NCBI RefSeq assembly: GCF_023061285.1
Contig: NZ_JAKGAM010000003.1
Location: 62,001-126,000, forward strand
Reading direction: 5' to 3'
DNA from: Chromohalobacter nigrandesensis
Lineage (GTDB): Bacteria > Pseudomonadota > Gammaproteobacteria > Pseudomonadales > Halomonadaceae
DNA length: 64,000 bases
Shown in pieces: positions 21,101 through 30,830 of this stretch (position 1 is the first letter of the stretch; every line of letters starts with the position of its first letter). The notes below the pieces were generated by a model that did not search any database, was not told the DNA's origin, and was given only the letters and a program-made list of their open reading frames with translations. The position numbers were made by a program, and so were the translations under genes.

Positions 21101-22441
21101 TCATACGCTACCCACCGGGATCGGGTCGGCATGCGCCGCCCCCTGGCCACGCGTGACGCCTCGCTCGAATTCATCACGGAAATGGTGAATCGCCGTCGCC
21201 AACGGCATTGCCGCCCCCGGCGCGTGGGCGCAGAAGGTGCGTCCCGGCCCCAGATCTACCGCCAGCGATTCCAGCAATTCGATATCGCCTCGCACACCCT
21301 CTCCGGCCTCCAGGGCCTGCAGGAGCTTGACGCTCCACGGCAGGCCATCGCGGCACGGTGTACACCAGCCACAGGACTCGCGGGAGAAGAATTCCTCCAG
21401 GTTGCGCGCCAGCGAGACCACGCTCTGATTGTCGGCGATCACCGCCATGAGCCCGGTTCCCAGGCGGCTGCCGGCCTTGCCGATGGTGTCGAAATCCATC
21501 GCCAGTTCGAGATGCTCGGGAAGCAGAAAGCCGGTGCTCCCGCCGCCGGGCAGCCACGTCTTGAGCGTCAAACCATCGCGCATGCCGCCGGCGCGCTCCA
21601 TCAGCTCGCTGGCCGTGGTGCCCATCGGCAGTTCCCACAGACCGGGCCGTTTGACCTTGCCGGAGACGCCGTACAGCTTGGTGCCGCCATCGCCGCTCTT
21701 GCCTTGAGACAACCCCTGGTACCACTCCGCGCCGTGCAGCACGATGGCCGGCACATTGCATAGCGTCTCGACGTTGTTGACCACGGTGGGCTTGCCCCAG
21801 GCCCCGCTCTGCCCCGGGAAGGGCGGTTTGGCGCGCGGGTTGGCACGCTTGCCTTCCAGCGAGTTGATCAGCGCGGTTTCTTCGCCGCAGATGTAACGCC
21901 CAGCACCGGTATGCAGGACGATATCGAAATCCCAGCCGCTGCCGGCTACATCGCGCCCCAGCCAGCCGGCGGCACGCGCTTCGTCCAGCGCGCGCTGGAC
22001 CGTGCGCGCAGCGTCGACGTATTCGCCGCGCATGAAGATGTAGCCCTGGTAGGCATTGTTGGCGAAGCCGGCCAGGATCATACCCTCGATGAGCAGATGC
22101 GGCTGCTGCTCGAGCAATAAGCGGTCCTTGAAGGTACCAGGCTCCATTTCGTCGGCGTTGCAGACGATATAGCCGCGCGGAATGCCCTCGCCCTGCATGG
22201 TCAGGCTCCACTTGAGCCCGGCGGAGAACCCGCCGCCGCCGCGCCCGCGCAGGTTGGCGGTCTTGAGCTCGTCGATCAGCGTCTTCGAGGTCAGGTCTCG
22301 AAAAGCGCGCTCGACGCTGGCGTAGCCCTGCTGCTCGCGGTAGGCGTCGAGCATCACCGGCGTGCCATCGTCGTTGAGCCGAAAGGTCAGCGGGTGCGTT
22401 TCAGGGCGGCGTTCGTCGCGGTCTTGCAGAATCCGGCTCAT
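21101..22441 (-). CDS. nuoF: NADH-quinone oxidoreductase subunit F
   Basis: Carries the NADH and FMN sites and the N3 [4Fe-4S] cluster of complex I. Its 446 residues have the glycine-rich [15 protein letters not shown] near residue 64 (FMN/NADH), [20 protein letters not shown] near 94, and [20 protein letters not shown] near 178. The cluster ligands lie in [12 protein letters not shown] near 353 with a fourth Cys at TFCAHAPGA near 402. It is preceded by nuoE and followed by nuoG, the standard order. Confidence 0.97.
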   Translation of the reverse strand: MSRILQDRDERRPETHPLTFRLNDDGTPVMLDAYREQQGYASVERAFRDLTSKTLIDELKTANLRGRGGGGFSAGLKWSLTMQGEGIPRGYIVCNADEMEPGTFKDRLLLEQQPHLLIEGMILAGFANNAYQGYIFMRGEYVDAARTVQRALDEARAAGWLGRDVAGSGWDFDIVLHTGAGRYICGEETALINSLEGKRANPRAKPPFPGQSGAWGKPTVVNNVETLCNVPAIVLHGAEWYQGLSQGKSGDGGTKLYGVSGKVKRPGLWELPMGTTASELMERAGGMRDGLTLKTWLPGGGSTGFLLPEHLELAMDFDTIGKAGSRLGTGLMAVIADNQSVVSLARNLEEFFSRESCGWCTPCRDGLPWSVKLLQALEAGEGVRGDIELLESLAVDLGPGRTFCAHAPGAAMPLATAIHHFRDEFERGVTRGQGAAHADPIPVGSV

Positions 22442-22457
22442 GCCTCGCTCTCCCAGT

Positions 22458-22973
22458 TCATGCGTACGCCTCCAACAGCGTGGGAATCTCCTCGGGCGTC
22501 ACCGGCCCGTAGGTATCCTCACCGATCATCAGCGCCGGGCCACGGTCGCAGGCGCCTAGACAGCACACCGGAAGCAGCGTGAAGCGATCATCCGGCGTGG
22601 TCTGCCCGAAGCCGATGCCCAGATGCGCGAAGAAGGCGTCACGCAGGGCTTCGTAATCGGTGAGGAAGCACGAACTGCTGTCACACAGCAGGATCACGTG
22701 GCGTCCCACCGGCTGGCGGAAGATCAAGCTATAAAACGTCGCCACTTCCTCGACGCTTGCCGGCGCCACGCCGAGTTCACGCGCGATGGCGTCGATGGCG
22801 GCGTCCGGCACCCAGCCATGGCGCTTCTGGACGATCTTGAGCGCCTCGATGCTGGCCGCCTGCGGACGCGGATAATGCTCGCGCTCGTGGGCGATGGCCG
22901 CCCGATCTTCGTCGTGCAACACGAAGCCGTCAGTGGCAATGGGCGCAGCGGTGGAAGTCGAAGCATTGGTCAT
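22458..22973 (-). CDS. nuoE: NADH-quinone oxidoreductase subunit E
   Basis: Thioredoxin-like [2Fe-2S] subunit that holds cluster N1a next to NuoF. There are 171 residues. The four cysteine ligands appear as CDSSSC near residue 96 and [10 protein letters not shown] near 137. The N-terminal helical part has [20 protein letters not shown] near 34 and [14 protein letters not shown] near 75, both typical. The gene starts 1 bp after the nuoCD stop and ends 16 bp before nuoF, so the NADH-dehydrogenase module genes are effectively contiguous. Confidence 0.96.
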   Translation of the reverse strand: MTNASTSTAAPIATDGFVLHDEDRAAIAHEREHYPRPQAASIEALKIVQKRHGWVPDAAIDAIARELGVAPASVEEVATFYSLIFRQPVGRHVILLCDSSSCFLTDYEALRDAFFAHLGIGFGQTTPDDRFTLLPVCCLGACDRGPALMIGEDTYGPVTPEEIPTLLEAYA

Positions 22974-22974
22974 A

Positions 22975-24753
22975 TCAGCGGTCCACGTCGGCCATCACGA
23001 AGTCGATACTCCCCAGATGGGCAATCAAATCCGGCACCAGGGCACCGCGCACCACGGCGGGAATCTGTTGAAGATGCGGGAAACTGGGCGTGCGGATGCG
23101 CGTGCGATAACTCATGGTGTTGCCATCCGAGGTCAGGTAATAGCTGTTGATGCCCTTGGTCGCCTCGATCATCGACAGCGACTCGTTAGGCTTGAGCACA
23201 GGGCCCCAAGAGACCTGCAGGAAATGCGTGATCAGCGTCTCGATGTGCTGGAGCATCTTCTCGCGCGGCGGCGGCGTGGTCAGCGGATGATCGGCCTTGT
23301 AGTCGCCGGCCGGCATATGATCGACGCATTGCTGGATGATGCGCAGGCTCTGGCGCATCTCGTCGATGCGCAGCTGGCCGCGATCGAAGGCATCGCCGTT
23401 AGCGCCCAGCGGCACCTCGAAATCGAAGTTCTCGTAGCCGGAATAGGGGCGTTTCTTGCGCAGGTCGAAATCGCAGCCGGTGGCGCGCAGATTGGGGCCG
23501 GTGATGCCCCACTCGAGCGCCTCGCGCGTGGTGAAGGCGGCGACCTGCTTGGTGCGCTCGCGTATGACGGCGTTTTCCATCATCGCGCGCTCGTATTCGA
23601 CAAGGCGCTTGGGCATCCAGTCGAGGAAGCCCTGAACTAGCTTGTCCCAGCCATTGGGCAGGTCATGCGCGGTGCCGCCGATGCGATACCACGCCGGGTG
23701 CATGCGAAAACCGGTGATGCCCTCGATGACCTCATAGGCCTTCTGGCGATCGGTGAAAGTGAAGAACACCGGCGTCATCGCGCCCAAGTCCTGCAGATAG
23801 GTACCCAGAAACAGCAAGTGGCTGTTGATGCGGAACATCTCCGCCATCATCACGCGAATGGTCTTGGCACGATCGGTGACCTGGATGCCCGCCAGCTTCT
23901 CCACCGCCATCACGTACGGCAGGTTGTTCATCACCCCGCCGGTATAGTCGATGCGGTCGGTATAGGGGATATAGCTGTGCCAGGACTGACGCTCGGCCAT
24001 CTTCTCGGCGCCGCGATGGTGATAACCGATATCGGGGACGCAATCGACCACGACCTCGCCATCGAGCTGCAGCACAATGCGGAAGGCACCATGTGCGGAG
24101 GGGTGATTGGGCCCCAGGTTGAGAAACATGTAGTCCGTGTTCTCGTCCTGACGCTTCATGCCCCAGGATTCGGGATCGAAACGCAGCGCTTCCTGCTCGG
24201 TGTCCTGACCTTCTACGGTCAGCGTATAAGGGTCGAACTCGGTGGCGCGCGCCGGATAATCCTTGCGCAGCGGATGCCCGTTCCAGGTCGGCGGCATCAG
24301 CAAGCGTGTCAGGTGCGGGTGCCCACGGAAGTCGATGCCGAACATGTCCCAGACTTCGCGCTCGTACCAATTGGCATTGGGATAAAGGCCCGCGACGCTG
24401 GGCACTTCGAGATCGCGCTCGGAAAGCGCCACCTTGAGCATCAGGTCGCGGTTCCGCGACACCGACATCAACTGATAGAAGACCGTGAAGTCTGCAGGTG
24501 GCAAATCCGCGCGATGGCTACGCAGACGCTCGTCGATGGCATGCAGGTCGAAGAGCATCTCGAAGGGCTCGGGCATGTCCCGCAAAAAGCCCAGGACCTC
24601 AAGCAGATGCTCGCGGTCGATCCACAGGACCGGCATGCCGGTGTACGTCGCTTGATCGACGAACACGTGGTAGCCGAAGCGCGCGAATAACGCCTGGACT
24701 ACCGGGTCATCGGCGTGCGAGTGATTGGCGTATGGCGAGTGAACTGCGCTCAT
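22975..24753 (-). CDS. nuoC: NADH-quinone oxidoreductase fused subunit CD
   Basis: Fusion of NuoC (about residues 1-190, 30-kDa subunit) and NuoD (about 205-592, 49-kDa subunit), as in E. coli and Pseudomonas; symbol also written nuoCD. The NuoC part has [19 protein letters not shown] near 125 and [13 protein letters not shown]. The NuoD part has [16 protein letters not shown] near 211, containing the quinone-site histidine loop, [19 protein letters not shown] near 240, and a C-terminal [12 protein letters not shown], which is the family's usual end. NuoD with NuoB forms the quinone-reduction site. It lies 67 bp after nuoB. Confidence 0.97.
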   Translation of the reverse strand: MSAVHSPYANHSHADDPVVQALFARFGYHVFVDQATYTGMPVLWIDREHLLEVLGFLRDMPEPFEMLFDLHAIDERLRSHRADLPPADFTVFYQLMSVSRNRDLMLKVALSERDLEVPSVAGLYPNANWYEREVWDMFGIDFRGHPHLTRLLMPPTWNGHPLRKDYPARATEFDPYTLTVEGQDTEQEALRFDPESWGMKRQDENTDYMFLNLGPNHPSAHGAFRIVLQLDGEVVVDCVPDIGYHHRGAEKMAERQSWHSYIPYTDRIDYTGGVMNNLPYVMAVEKLAGIQVTDRAKTIRVMMAEMFRINSHLLFLGTYLQDLGAMTPVFFTFTDRQKAYEVIEGITGFRMHPAWYRIGGTAHDLPNGWDKLVQGFLDWMPKRLVEYERAMMENAVIRERTKQVAAFTTREALEWGITGPNLRATGCDFDLRKKRPYSGYENFDFEVPLGANGDAFDRGQLRIDEMRQSLRIIQQCVDHMPAGDYKADHPLTTPPPREKMLQHIETLITHFLQVSWGPVLKPNESLSMIEATKGINSYYLTSDGNTMSYRTRIRTPSFPHLQQIPAVVRGALVPDLIAHLGSIDFVMADVDR

Positions 24754-24820
24754 GATCGGTTTTCATTCCCCGGCAGATGGATCGACTTCAAACGACAGGT
24801 GACGGCACCAGACACTCGGC

Positions 24821-25501
24821 CTATACCTCATCCGGGGAACGCAGTTCCGTCACGGCAATACGCCGGTCGCGATTCGCCTCGCGCTGCGAGGGCATCTCGG
24901 CGCGATATGCGCCCTGGTCGCCAACCACCCAGGAAAGCGGACGACGCTCTTCCTGGATAGAATCCTGAAGTAGCTGCAACCCCTGTAGAAACGCTTCGGG
25001 ACGTGGCGGGCAGCCAGGCACGTAGACATCCACGGGGAGAAACTTGTCGACGCCTTGGACCACCGAGTAGATATCGTACATGCCCCCGGAATTGGCGCAG
25101 GAGCCCATCGAGATCACCCACTTGGGTTCAAGCATCTGATCGTAGAGCTGCTGGATGACCGGCGCCATCTTGATGAAGCAGGTACCGGCGATGACCATGA
25201 AATCGGCCTGACGCGGGGAGGCGCGGATGACCTCGGCGCCAAAGCGCGCGACATCATGCGGCGCGGTAAAGGCCGTGGTCATTTCCACATAGCAGCAGGA
25301 GAGGCCGAAGTTGTACGGCCACAGGGAGTGTTTACGTCCCCAGTTGACACTGTCGTTGAGTACATCTTCCAGCTTGCCGGTGAAGACGTTGCGGTGAACC
25401 TGCTCCTTCATCGGGTCAGCAGTGGTTTCGCGCTTATCCAGCGGATAGCTTGCGCTATCCGGCGCCGGCTCGCTATCCGCTCGCGTCAGGGTATATTGCA
25501 T
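24821..25501 (-). CDS. nuoB: NADH-quinone oxidoreductase subunit B
   Basis: Holds the terminal cluster N2 that reduces quinone. The start at [11 protein letters not shown] matches the E. coli N-terminus, giving 226 residues. Cluster ligands are the tandem cysteines in [10 protein letters not shown] near residue 66, then GTCFIKMAP near 106-131 and [14 protein letters not shown] near 160-165. The [20 protein letters not shown] stretch near 132 is also diagnostic. Residues beyond about 185 form a charged tail that is longer than the core needs. It follows nuoA after a gap of about 90 bp. Confidence 0.97.
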   Translation of the reverse strand: MQYTLTRADSEPAPDSASYPLDKRETTADPMKEQVHRNVFTGKLEDVLNDSVNWGRKHSLWPYNFGLSCCYVEMTTAFTAPHDVARFGAEVIRASPRQADFMVIAGTCFIKMAPVIQQLYDQMLEPKWVISMGSCANSGGMYDIYSVVQGVDKFLPVDVYVPGCPPRPEAFLQGLQLLQDSIQEERRPLSWVVGDQGAYRAEMPSQREANRDRRIAVTELRSPDEV

Positions 25502-25591
25502 GATGCGCCTCGAAGCTCTGAAAAAGAAAATTCGGGTATATGGCGCTATGCCGGTCGTCGCCGACTCAAGACCGCCTCCAGGGCGGTACGC

Positions 25592-26011
25592 TCATCGATC
25601 CGTCACGATATCGGGCGATTGACCGCGCTTGCGTGGCGCCCACTCCAGGGCACCGACACGACTATCGTAGATCAACCCCGCCAACAGGATGAAAATGAAG
25701 ACGGCGGCGCCCGCAAAGCCTTCCCAGCCCACCTCGCGGACCGATACGGCCCAGGCGAACAGAAACACGGCTTCGATATCGAAGATCACGAACAGCATCG
25801 CGACCAGATAGAACTTGACGGAAAAGCGTTGACGGACATTGCCTGTTCCGACAATGCCTGACTCAAAGGGGAGGGACTTGCTACGACCGCGACTACGACC
25901 ACCGAGCAGACTCGCGGCGCCGATCATCAGGGCACACAACGTGAACACGGCTACTATGAATAGCCCCACGGCCCAGTATTCGGCGATTAGCGCGGTTGCC
26001 TCATCGGTCAT
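25592..26011 (-). CDS. nuoA: NADH-quinone oxidoreductase subunit A
   Basis: Three-helix membrane subunit next to the quinone chamber. I prefer the ATG at 26011 ([13 protein letters not shown], 139 residues), because GTGAGG stands 7 bases before it; the ATG at 26017 would put the ribosome site only 1 base away. Family marks are [20 protein letters not shown] near residue 48 and [17 protein letters not shown] near 79, with the conserved acidic residues. It is the first gene of the 13-gene operon, 110 bp after the predicted transcription start. Confidence 0.96.
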   Translation of the reverse strand: MTDEATALIAEYWAVGLFIVAVFTLCALMIGAASLLGGRSRGRSKSLPFESGIVGTGNVRQRFSVKFYLVAMLFVIFDIEAVFLFAWAVSVREVGWEGFAGAAVFIFILLAGLIYDSRVGALEWAPRKRGQSPDIVTDR

Positions 26012-26031
26012 TGCCATGCCTCACAAGCAGC

Positions 26032-26089
26032 GGATAGCGCGATAGGGCGCTATCCCAATATTCGTTATCATCGAGGTGCGCGCACCTCG
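26032..26089. repeat. Two palindromes in the nuo leader
   Basis: GGATAGCGC (26032-26040) and GCGCTATCC (26047-26055) form a perfect 9-bp stem with a 6-base loop, ending about 20 bases before the nuoA start. CGAGGTGCGCGCACCTCG (26072-26089) is an 18-base perfect palindrome. Both fall in the untranslated leader predicted from the promoter at 26130-26158. They could be operators or RNA hairpins affecting nuoA expression. Confidence 0.6.
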
Positions 26090-26129
26090 TGGCGCCATTC
26101 ACGTTGCCTGCGTGTGGCGAGCCCCTACG

Positions 26130-26158
26130 ATTCTAGGGGATTTAGCAGCGTCTGTCAG
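26130..26158 (-). promoter_or_regulatory. Sigma-70 promoter of the nuo operon
   Basis: On the minus strand CTGACA (26158-26153, five of six bases of TTGACA) is separated by exactly 17 bp from TAGAAT (26135-26130, five of six bases of TATAAT). The predicted start near 26123 gives a leader of about 110 nt. An inverted repeat, CCCCTA-N6-TAGGGG (26122-26139), covers the -10 box and start site and is placed like a repressor operator. Confidence 0.65.
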
Positions 26159-26159
26159 G

Positions 26160-26470
26160 ATGGCGAACGATAAAGTTAGTAAGTTAACACCATGTCGAGC
26201 ACCGCGATCACTACTCGCCAAGCTTAGTATGCACGTCATTGCTTACGTCGAAAGCATCGTTCAGAACAGCTTATCTCAATAAAAACTGATTCTTCGGGTC
26301 GACCTCTCCTTGCCCCGAGAATCGACGAAAGTCCAAGTTGTTCAGGAACATGCTGTGTCGTTCAACCACACGCCCTGTTCGCCGGATGGTTTACCGGTAT
26401 CCTACGCTCCATACAAGCGCCCGAGCCACCGCAAGGGGTGCGCACCCGTCAGAACACTGAAGGTCAAACC
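26160..26470. other. Gap between nuo promoter and thiD, no gene recognised
   Basis: About 310 bp of lower-GC sequence. It holds GATTCTTCGGG (26288-26298) against CCCGAGAATC (26314-26323), a hairpin with one bulge. On the minus strand this is followed by a short T-run, like a terminator, yet no minus-strand gene ends there. The thiD promoter should lie here; no box pair is convincing. GGGGTGC near 26437 only superficially resembles a TPP riboswitch. Confidence 0.4.
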
Positions 26471-27304
26471 ATGTCCATCGCTCAGACACCACCCAACGTC
26501 CTCACCATTGCCGGCTCCGACCCTTCGGGTGGCGCCGGGTTGCAAGGGGATATCAAGACGTTCTCGGCATTGGGCACCTACGCCACCAACGTCATCACGG
26601 CGGTGATCGCCCAGAACACGCAAGGCGTACGCGCCGTGCATCCGATCCCCGCCGAGATGATCGCCGAGCAACTCGACAACCTGCTCGGCGACGTGCGCAT
26701 CGAAGCCGTCAAGATCGGCATGGTGGCGAGCATGGACGTCGCCACGACGATTCGCGACGCCCTGACCCGCTACCGGCCACGCTGGGTGGTGCTCGACCCG
26801 GTTATGGTCGCCAAGAGCGGCGACATCCTGGTCGACCGTGCCGGCATTCGCGCAGTGCGTGACGTTCTGGTCCCCCTGGCCGATGTGATCACTCCCAACC
26901 TGCCGGAAGCCGCAGTGCTACTGGACGCCGAAACGCCACGCACCACGCAGGCGATGGCCACATTGCTACCCGAGCTGACGCGTCTCGGCGCGCCTTATGT
27001 CGTGCTCAAGGGCGGCCATCTCAGCGGCGACCACTGTCCCGACCTGCTCGCCACTCCACAGGGGGTGGAATGGCTCGAGGCACCGCGCATCGCCACTCAG
27101 AACCTGCATGGCACCGGTTGCGCACTGTCCTCGGCGGTGACCGCCCATCTTGCCCGCCTGCCGGCCGAGGCCAATGCCCACACTGATATTCACGCGGCGA
27201 TCGGCAACGCTAAATGCTGGCTGCATAAGGCGCTGGACGCCAGCGTGCATCTCGATGTCGGCCAGGGGCGCGGGCCGGTGCATCATTTTCACGCCTGGTG
27301 GTGA
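26471..27304 (+). CDS. thiD: Hydroxymethylpyrimidine/phosphomethylpyrimidine kinase
   Basis: Ribokinase-fold enzyme that phosphorylates HMP and then HMP-phosphate for thiamine synthesis. Started at MSIAQTPPNVLTIAGSDPSG, giving 277 residues. GSDPSGGAGLQGDIKTFSAL (from residue 14) is the family's substrate loop; KIGMV lies near 83, DPVMVAKSGD near 110 and TPNLPEAAVLL near 142. The anion-hole/catalytic motif NLHGTGCALSSAVTAHLA is near 211 and includes the GTGC with the active-site cysteine. It is a single gene; the other thiamine genes in the window (thiS, thiG) are 12 kb away. Confidence 0.95.
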   Translation: MSIAQTPPNVLTIAGSDPSGGAGLQGDIKTFSALGTYATNVITAVIAQNTQGVRAVHPIPAEMIAEQLDNLLGDVRIEAVKIGMVASMDVATTIRDALTRYRPRWVVLDPVMVAKSGDILVDRAGIRAVRDVLVPLADVITPNLPEAAVLLDAETPRTTQAMATLLPELTRLGAPYVVLKGGHLSGDHCPDLLATPQGVEWLEAPRIATQNLHGTGCALSSAVTAHLARLPAEANAHTDIHAAIGNAKCWLHKALDASVHLDVGQGRGPVHHFHAWW

Positions 27305-27359
27305 GAGAGGCATCGACGCGTACTTGCAGAGAGCGCCCGGGGCTACCATGCTTTGCTTC

Positions 27360-27385
27360 ACCGCAATGCCCCATGGCATTGCGGT
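27360..27385. repeat. Perfect 11-bp hairpin between thiD and usp
   Basis: ACCGCAATGCC (27360-27370), a CCAT loop and GGCATTGCGGT (27375-27385) form a perfect stem. No T-run follows, so it is unlikely to be a simple terminator. It lies 75 bp before the usp start and could be a leader structure or a protein site. Confidence 0.5.
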
Positions 27386-27459
27386 AATCACCACCCGGCT
27401 CGACGTCAGTGCGGTGTCGCCGGCATCCGCACGCCACCTTCTCGCAGGAGGGACGTATC

Positions 27460-28317
27460 ATGCCTCAGACCTTGCTACTGGCTTGCGACCTGTCCGCCGA
27501 AAACCGTGCCGCTTTCGCACGTGCCGTGAAACTCGCCCATGCCCAGGGCTGCCGCCTGGAGATCCTCCACGTCCTCGACCCCTATCTACCGCGTCAGGCG
27601 CTGCACGACCTTGAAATCGGTGTCGTCAAAGAGCTCGAACGTCAGTTGACCGACATTCGCGAGGATTACGCGCTCACCGCCCCCGAGACCCTGATACAAA
27701 CGGTCACCGGGGCACCCTATGCCGAGATCATCCGCGAAGCACATGAACGCGATGCCACCATGATCGTGCTCGGCACCCACCGCAAACGCGGTCAGCATGC
27801 GCTCGTCGGCGGCACCACCCTGGCCCGAGTGCTGAGCCGTGCGCCGTGTCCGGTGCTCACCGTGAGCCACAGCCCCGAGCAGGCGTGGCAAGACGTGCTG
27901 GTGCCGGTGGATTTCTCGCTGGCCAGTCGCCACACCCTGCGTGACGTCCTGACCCACTTCCCACAAGCACGCCTGACGCTACTGCATGCCTGGCACTTAC
28001 CCGGCGACGATGAAATGGGCTCCGACAGCGGCTATGCCCGCTGGCGCGAGCGCGAGCTTGCCGCACGGCGTATCCGCCTTGAAGCGGAAGTCGACAAACT
28101 CATGGAAGAAGTGGGCGACGTGCCGGAGCTCGAGCTGGTCCTCGAGCAAGGCGAACCCGGCGAGGTCATGATGGATTACCTGCGCCGCCAGCCGCCCGAC
28201 CTGCTGGCACTCGGCCATCAGGATCTGGCGCTCTTCGGCCGTCATCAACCGGCGCCGTTGATCGAACGACTGCTTGCCGAAGTGCATGTGGACATGATGG
28301 TATGCCGAGCTTGGTAA
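27460..28317 (+). CDS. Tandem universal stress protein (two UspA domains)
   Basis: A 285-residue cytosolic protein with two Usp domains, roughly residues 1-140 and 145-285. The first begins MPQTLLLACDLSAENRAAFA and ends with the nucleotide-loop-like VLGTHRKRGQHALVGGTTLA; the second begins VLVPVDFSLASRHTL. The second loop, ALGHQDLALFGRHQPAPLIE, departs from the ATP-binding consensus GxxGxxGxxxGS, so ATP binding by that half is doubtful. The tandem layout recalls UspE. The start is set by CAGGAGG nine bases upstream. Its neighbours (thiD, dtd) give no clear functional hint. Confidence 0.9.
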   Translation: MPQTLLLACDLSAENRAAFARAVKLAHAQGCRLEILHVLDPYLPRQALHDLEIGVVKELERQLTDIREDYALTAPETLIQTVTGAPYAEIIREAHERDATMIVLGTHRKRGQHALVGGTTLARVLSRAPCPVLTVSHSPEQAWQDVLVPVDFSLASRHTLRDVLTHFPQARLTLLHAWHLPGDDEMGSDSGYARWRERELAARRIRLEAEVDKLMEEVGDVPELELVLEQGEPGEVMMDYLRRQPPDLLALGHQDLALFGRHQPAPLIERLLAEVHVDMMVCRAW

Positions 28318-28344
28318 CCACTCGCGTCCACAAGGATTCTGATA

Positions 28345-28782
28345 ATGCGAGCCGTCATTCAACGTGTCCGTCATGCCAGTGTCGATGTCGACGACCGCAC
28401 CACGGGCGCCATCGAGCAAGGCGTGATGGCCTTGATCGGCGTGGCGCCCGAGGATACCCAGGCCCACGCCGACAAGATGCTGCATAAACTGCTCAAACTG
28501 CGCATATTCGGCGACGAGGCAGGCAAGATGAACCTCAACCTTCAGCAGGTGGAAGGCGGCTTGTTGCTGGTGCCGCAGTTCACCCTCATGGCCAATACCG
28601 CCAAGGGCCTGCGGCCGGGCTTCGATGGCGCCGCGACACCTGCCCACGGCGAGGCGATGTTCGCTTACCTTGTGGCTCGAGCGCAGCAGGCCTGGCCGCG
28701 CGTCGCCACCGGCGAATTCGGCGCCGACATGCAGGTTTCGCTACTCAACGACGGCCCCGTGACCTTTATCGTCGAGACATGA
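28345..28782 (+). CDS. dtd: D-aminoacyl-tRNA deacylase
   Basis: Removes D-amino acids (and glycine from tRNA-Ala) mis-attached to tRNA. The 145 residues are the exact family length. MRAVIQRVRHASVDVDD is the standard N-terminus. LLLVPQFTLMANTAKGLRPG near residue 73 contains the SQFTL-type motif, here PQFTL, in which Pro replaces the usual Ser. NDGPVTFIVET at the C-terminus contains the Gly-cisPro pair that confers chiral proofreading. It follows the usp gene after 27 bp on the same strand and converges on yheS. Confidence 0.95.
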   Translation: MRAVIQRVRHASVDVDDRTTGAIEQGVMALIGVAPEDTQAHADKMLHKLLKLRIFGDEAGKMNLNLQQVEGGLLLVPQFTLMANTAKGLRPGFDGAATPAHGEAMFAYLVARAQQAWPRVATGEFGADMQVSLLNDGPVTFIVET

Positions 28783-28830
28783 TGGCCGGCGACACGCTCA
28801 TGCATCCGCAGCAAACGCCTGTTTGCGGTA

Positions 28831-30765
28831 TCAGGCGTCGTCCGCCAATGCCGCTTCGCGCTCCTCGATCGCTTCCTCGGCCTCCAGCCAGCGCTGTTCG
28901 AGCTTTTCGAGACGGCTCTGCGTATCGCCCTGGCGCCCCAGCAAGTCGGTCAGCTCGTCCTTGCGCACGCTATCCTGATACAGGCCTTCATCGGCCAGCG
29001 CGGCCTCCAGACTCTCCAGTTCCGCCTGGGCCTTGCTCATGTCACGCTCGATCTTGTCGCGCTCGCGCTTGAGCGGCCGCAACTTCTCACGCAGTTCGGC
29101 AGCGGCACGACGCGAGGCCTTGCGGTCGCCCTTGGGCGCTTCTGCGGTGACCTGACGCTCGGCCTTTTCCTGGCGCGCATCGCGCCGCTCACCCTCGAGG
29201 CGCGCCTTGAGCCAGGCACGATAATCGTCCAGGTCGCCGTCGAAGGTAGTGACGCCGCCATCCACCACATGCCAGAACTCATCGACGCTGGCGCGCAGCA
29301 GGTGGCGGTCGTGGGAGACGATGATCACCGCCCCCTCGAACCCGGCCAAGGCCTGGGTCAGGGATTCGCGCATTTCCAGGTCGAGGTGGTTGGTAGGCTC
29401 GTCGAGCAACAATAGATTGGGTTTTTGCCAAGCGATCAACGACAGCGCCAGACGCGCCTTCTCGCCCCCGGAGAAGTTCCCCACGCTGGCGAAGACATCA
29501 TTGCCGTGAAACCCGAAGCCCCCCAGGAAGTTGCGAATTTCCTGTTCGCTGGCCGTGGGCGACAACCGCTGGATGTGCACGAACGGCGTGGAGCTCATGT
29601 CGAGATGCTCGAGTTGATGCTGGGCGAAGTAGCCGATCGCCAGGTTATCGCCGGGCACGCGCTTGCCGGCCAACAACGGTTGTTGCGCCGTCAGCGCCTT
29701 GATCAGCGTCGACTTGCCTGCCCCGTTGGCACCCAGCAGCCCGATCCGCTGTCCCGGCAGGATGCTCACGCTGACGTGCTCGAGCAATGGCGTTTGCCCA
29801 TATCCCAATGTGGCGTCATCGAGCACCAGCAGCGGCGAGGAGGTCTTGTCGGCACTGGGCAGGGTGAAGTGGAACGGCGAATCGGCATGCGCGACGGCAA
29901 TGGTTTCCATGCGCTCGAGCATCTTCAGGCGACTCTGCGCCTGACGCGCTTTATTGGCCTGGGCGCGAAAGCGCGCCACGAAACGCTCGATCTCCTCGCG
30001 CCGGGCCTGTTGCTTGGCCGCCTCGGCCTGGGCGCGCGCCTGACGCTCGGCCCGCGTCCGCTCGAACGTCGAATAGTTGCCGCGATACAACATCAACTGG
30101 CGTTGCTCGAAATGCACGATGTGATCGCACACCGCATCCAGGAAGTCGCGGTCGTGGGAAATCAGCAATAGCGTGCCGGGATAGCGCGTCAGCCACTGTT
30201 CGAGCCATAGCAAAGCGTCAAGATCGAGGTGGTTGGTCGGCTCGTCAAGCAGCATCAGATCGGACGGCATGAACAGCGTCTGCGCCAGACTGACGCGCAT
30301 CCGCCAGCCCCCCGAGAAGTCCGACAGCGGGCGATAAAGGTCATCCTGCGTGAAGCCCAGCCCGACCAACATTTGTTCAGCGCGCGGGCGCGCAGTATAG
30401 CCTTCGAGCGCTTCGATTTCGCCATGCAACTCGGCCTCGCGGTGGACCGCACCGCTCGCCTGGGCCTCGGCCAGGGCCTGCTCCGTGGCACGCAATTCAG
30501 TGTGGCCATCGAGGACATGCTCGACCAGCGCCCGGTCGAGCGCCTCCACCTCCTGCGCCATATGCGCAATGCGCTGCCCGCCAGACAGCTCCACCGTGCC
30601 GTACTCCGGGGTCAGCTCTCCCAGTAACAGCTTGAACAGGCTCGACTTGCCCGAGCCATTGGCGCCCACGACACCCGCCTTGGCACGGTCGTGCAGCGTG
30701 AGGTCAGCGTTCTCGATCAGCGGCTGGATCCCGCGTTGCAGCGCGAGTTGGCGAAATGCGATCAT
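28831..30765 (-). CDS. yheS: ABC-F family ATPase YheS
   Basis: Soluble ribosome-associated protein with two ABC ATPase domains and no membrane part, 644 residues. Walker A motifs are GANGSGKSS (from residue 34) and GANGAGKST near 345; both Walker B regions carry DEPTNHLDL. The linker between the domains contains the arginine/glutamine-rich stretch expected of the P-site tRNA interaction motif (near residues 235-290), and the C-terminus is a charged coiled coil. The match to E. coli YheS is close along its length. ABC-F proteins act on stalled or difficult translation. It is divergent from a TIGR02444 gene. Confidence 0.93.
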   Translation of the reverse strand: MIAFRQLALQRGIQPLIENADLTLHDRAKAGVVGANGSGKSSLFKLLLGELTPEYGTVELSGGQRIAHMAQEVEALDRALVEHVLDGHTELRATEQALAEAQASGAVHREAELHGEIEALEGYTARPRAEQMLVGLGFTQDDLYRPLSDFSGGWRMRVSLAQTLFMPSDLMLLDEPTNHLDLDALLWLEQWLTRYPGTLLLISHDRDFLDAVCDHIVHFEQRQLMLYRGNYSTFERTRAERQARAQAEAAKQQARREEIERFVARFRAQANKARQAQSRLKMLERMETIAVAHADSPFHFTLPSADKTSSPLLVLDDATLGYGQTPLLEHVSVSILPGQRIGLLGANGAGKSTLIKALTAQQPLLAGKRVPGDNLAIGYFAQHQLEHLDMSSTPFVHIQRLSPTASEQEIRNFLGGFGFHGNDVFASVGNFSGGEKARLALSLIAWQKPNLLLLDEPTNHLDLEMRESLTQALAGFEGAVIIVSHDRHLLRASVDEFWHVVDGGVTTFDGDLDDYRAWLKARLEGERRDARQEKAERQVTAEAPKGDRKASRRAAAELREKLRPLKRERDKIERDMSKAQAELESLEAALADEGLYQDSVRKDELTDLLGRQGDTQSRLEKLEQRWLEAEEAIEEREAALADDA

Positions 30766-30830
30766 GCCCGCTCCGGTGGTGATTCAGTGAGTTCCGCCGC
30801 CATGCCCGCCAGGACGGCTGGAGATTGCCC

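Noticed and set aside
19639-21156. 505-codon plus-strand frame opposite nuoG
   Set aside because: Antisense to the well-recognised NuoG cluster-binding region; no domain recognised.
26288-26323. Minus-strand terminator or small RNA end upstream of thiD
   Set aside because: A bulged hairpin with T-run exists, but no promoter or gene on the minus strand leads into it; kept only as a note.
26430-26470. TPP riboswitch before thiD
   Set aside because: GGGGTGC and ACCCGTCAGAAC resemble parts of the THI box, but the CTGAGA element, the second helix and the spacing are missing, and the stretch is too short.
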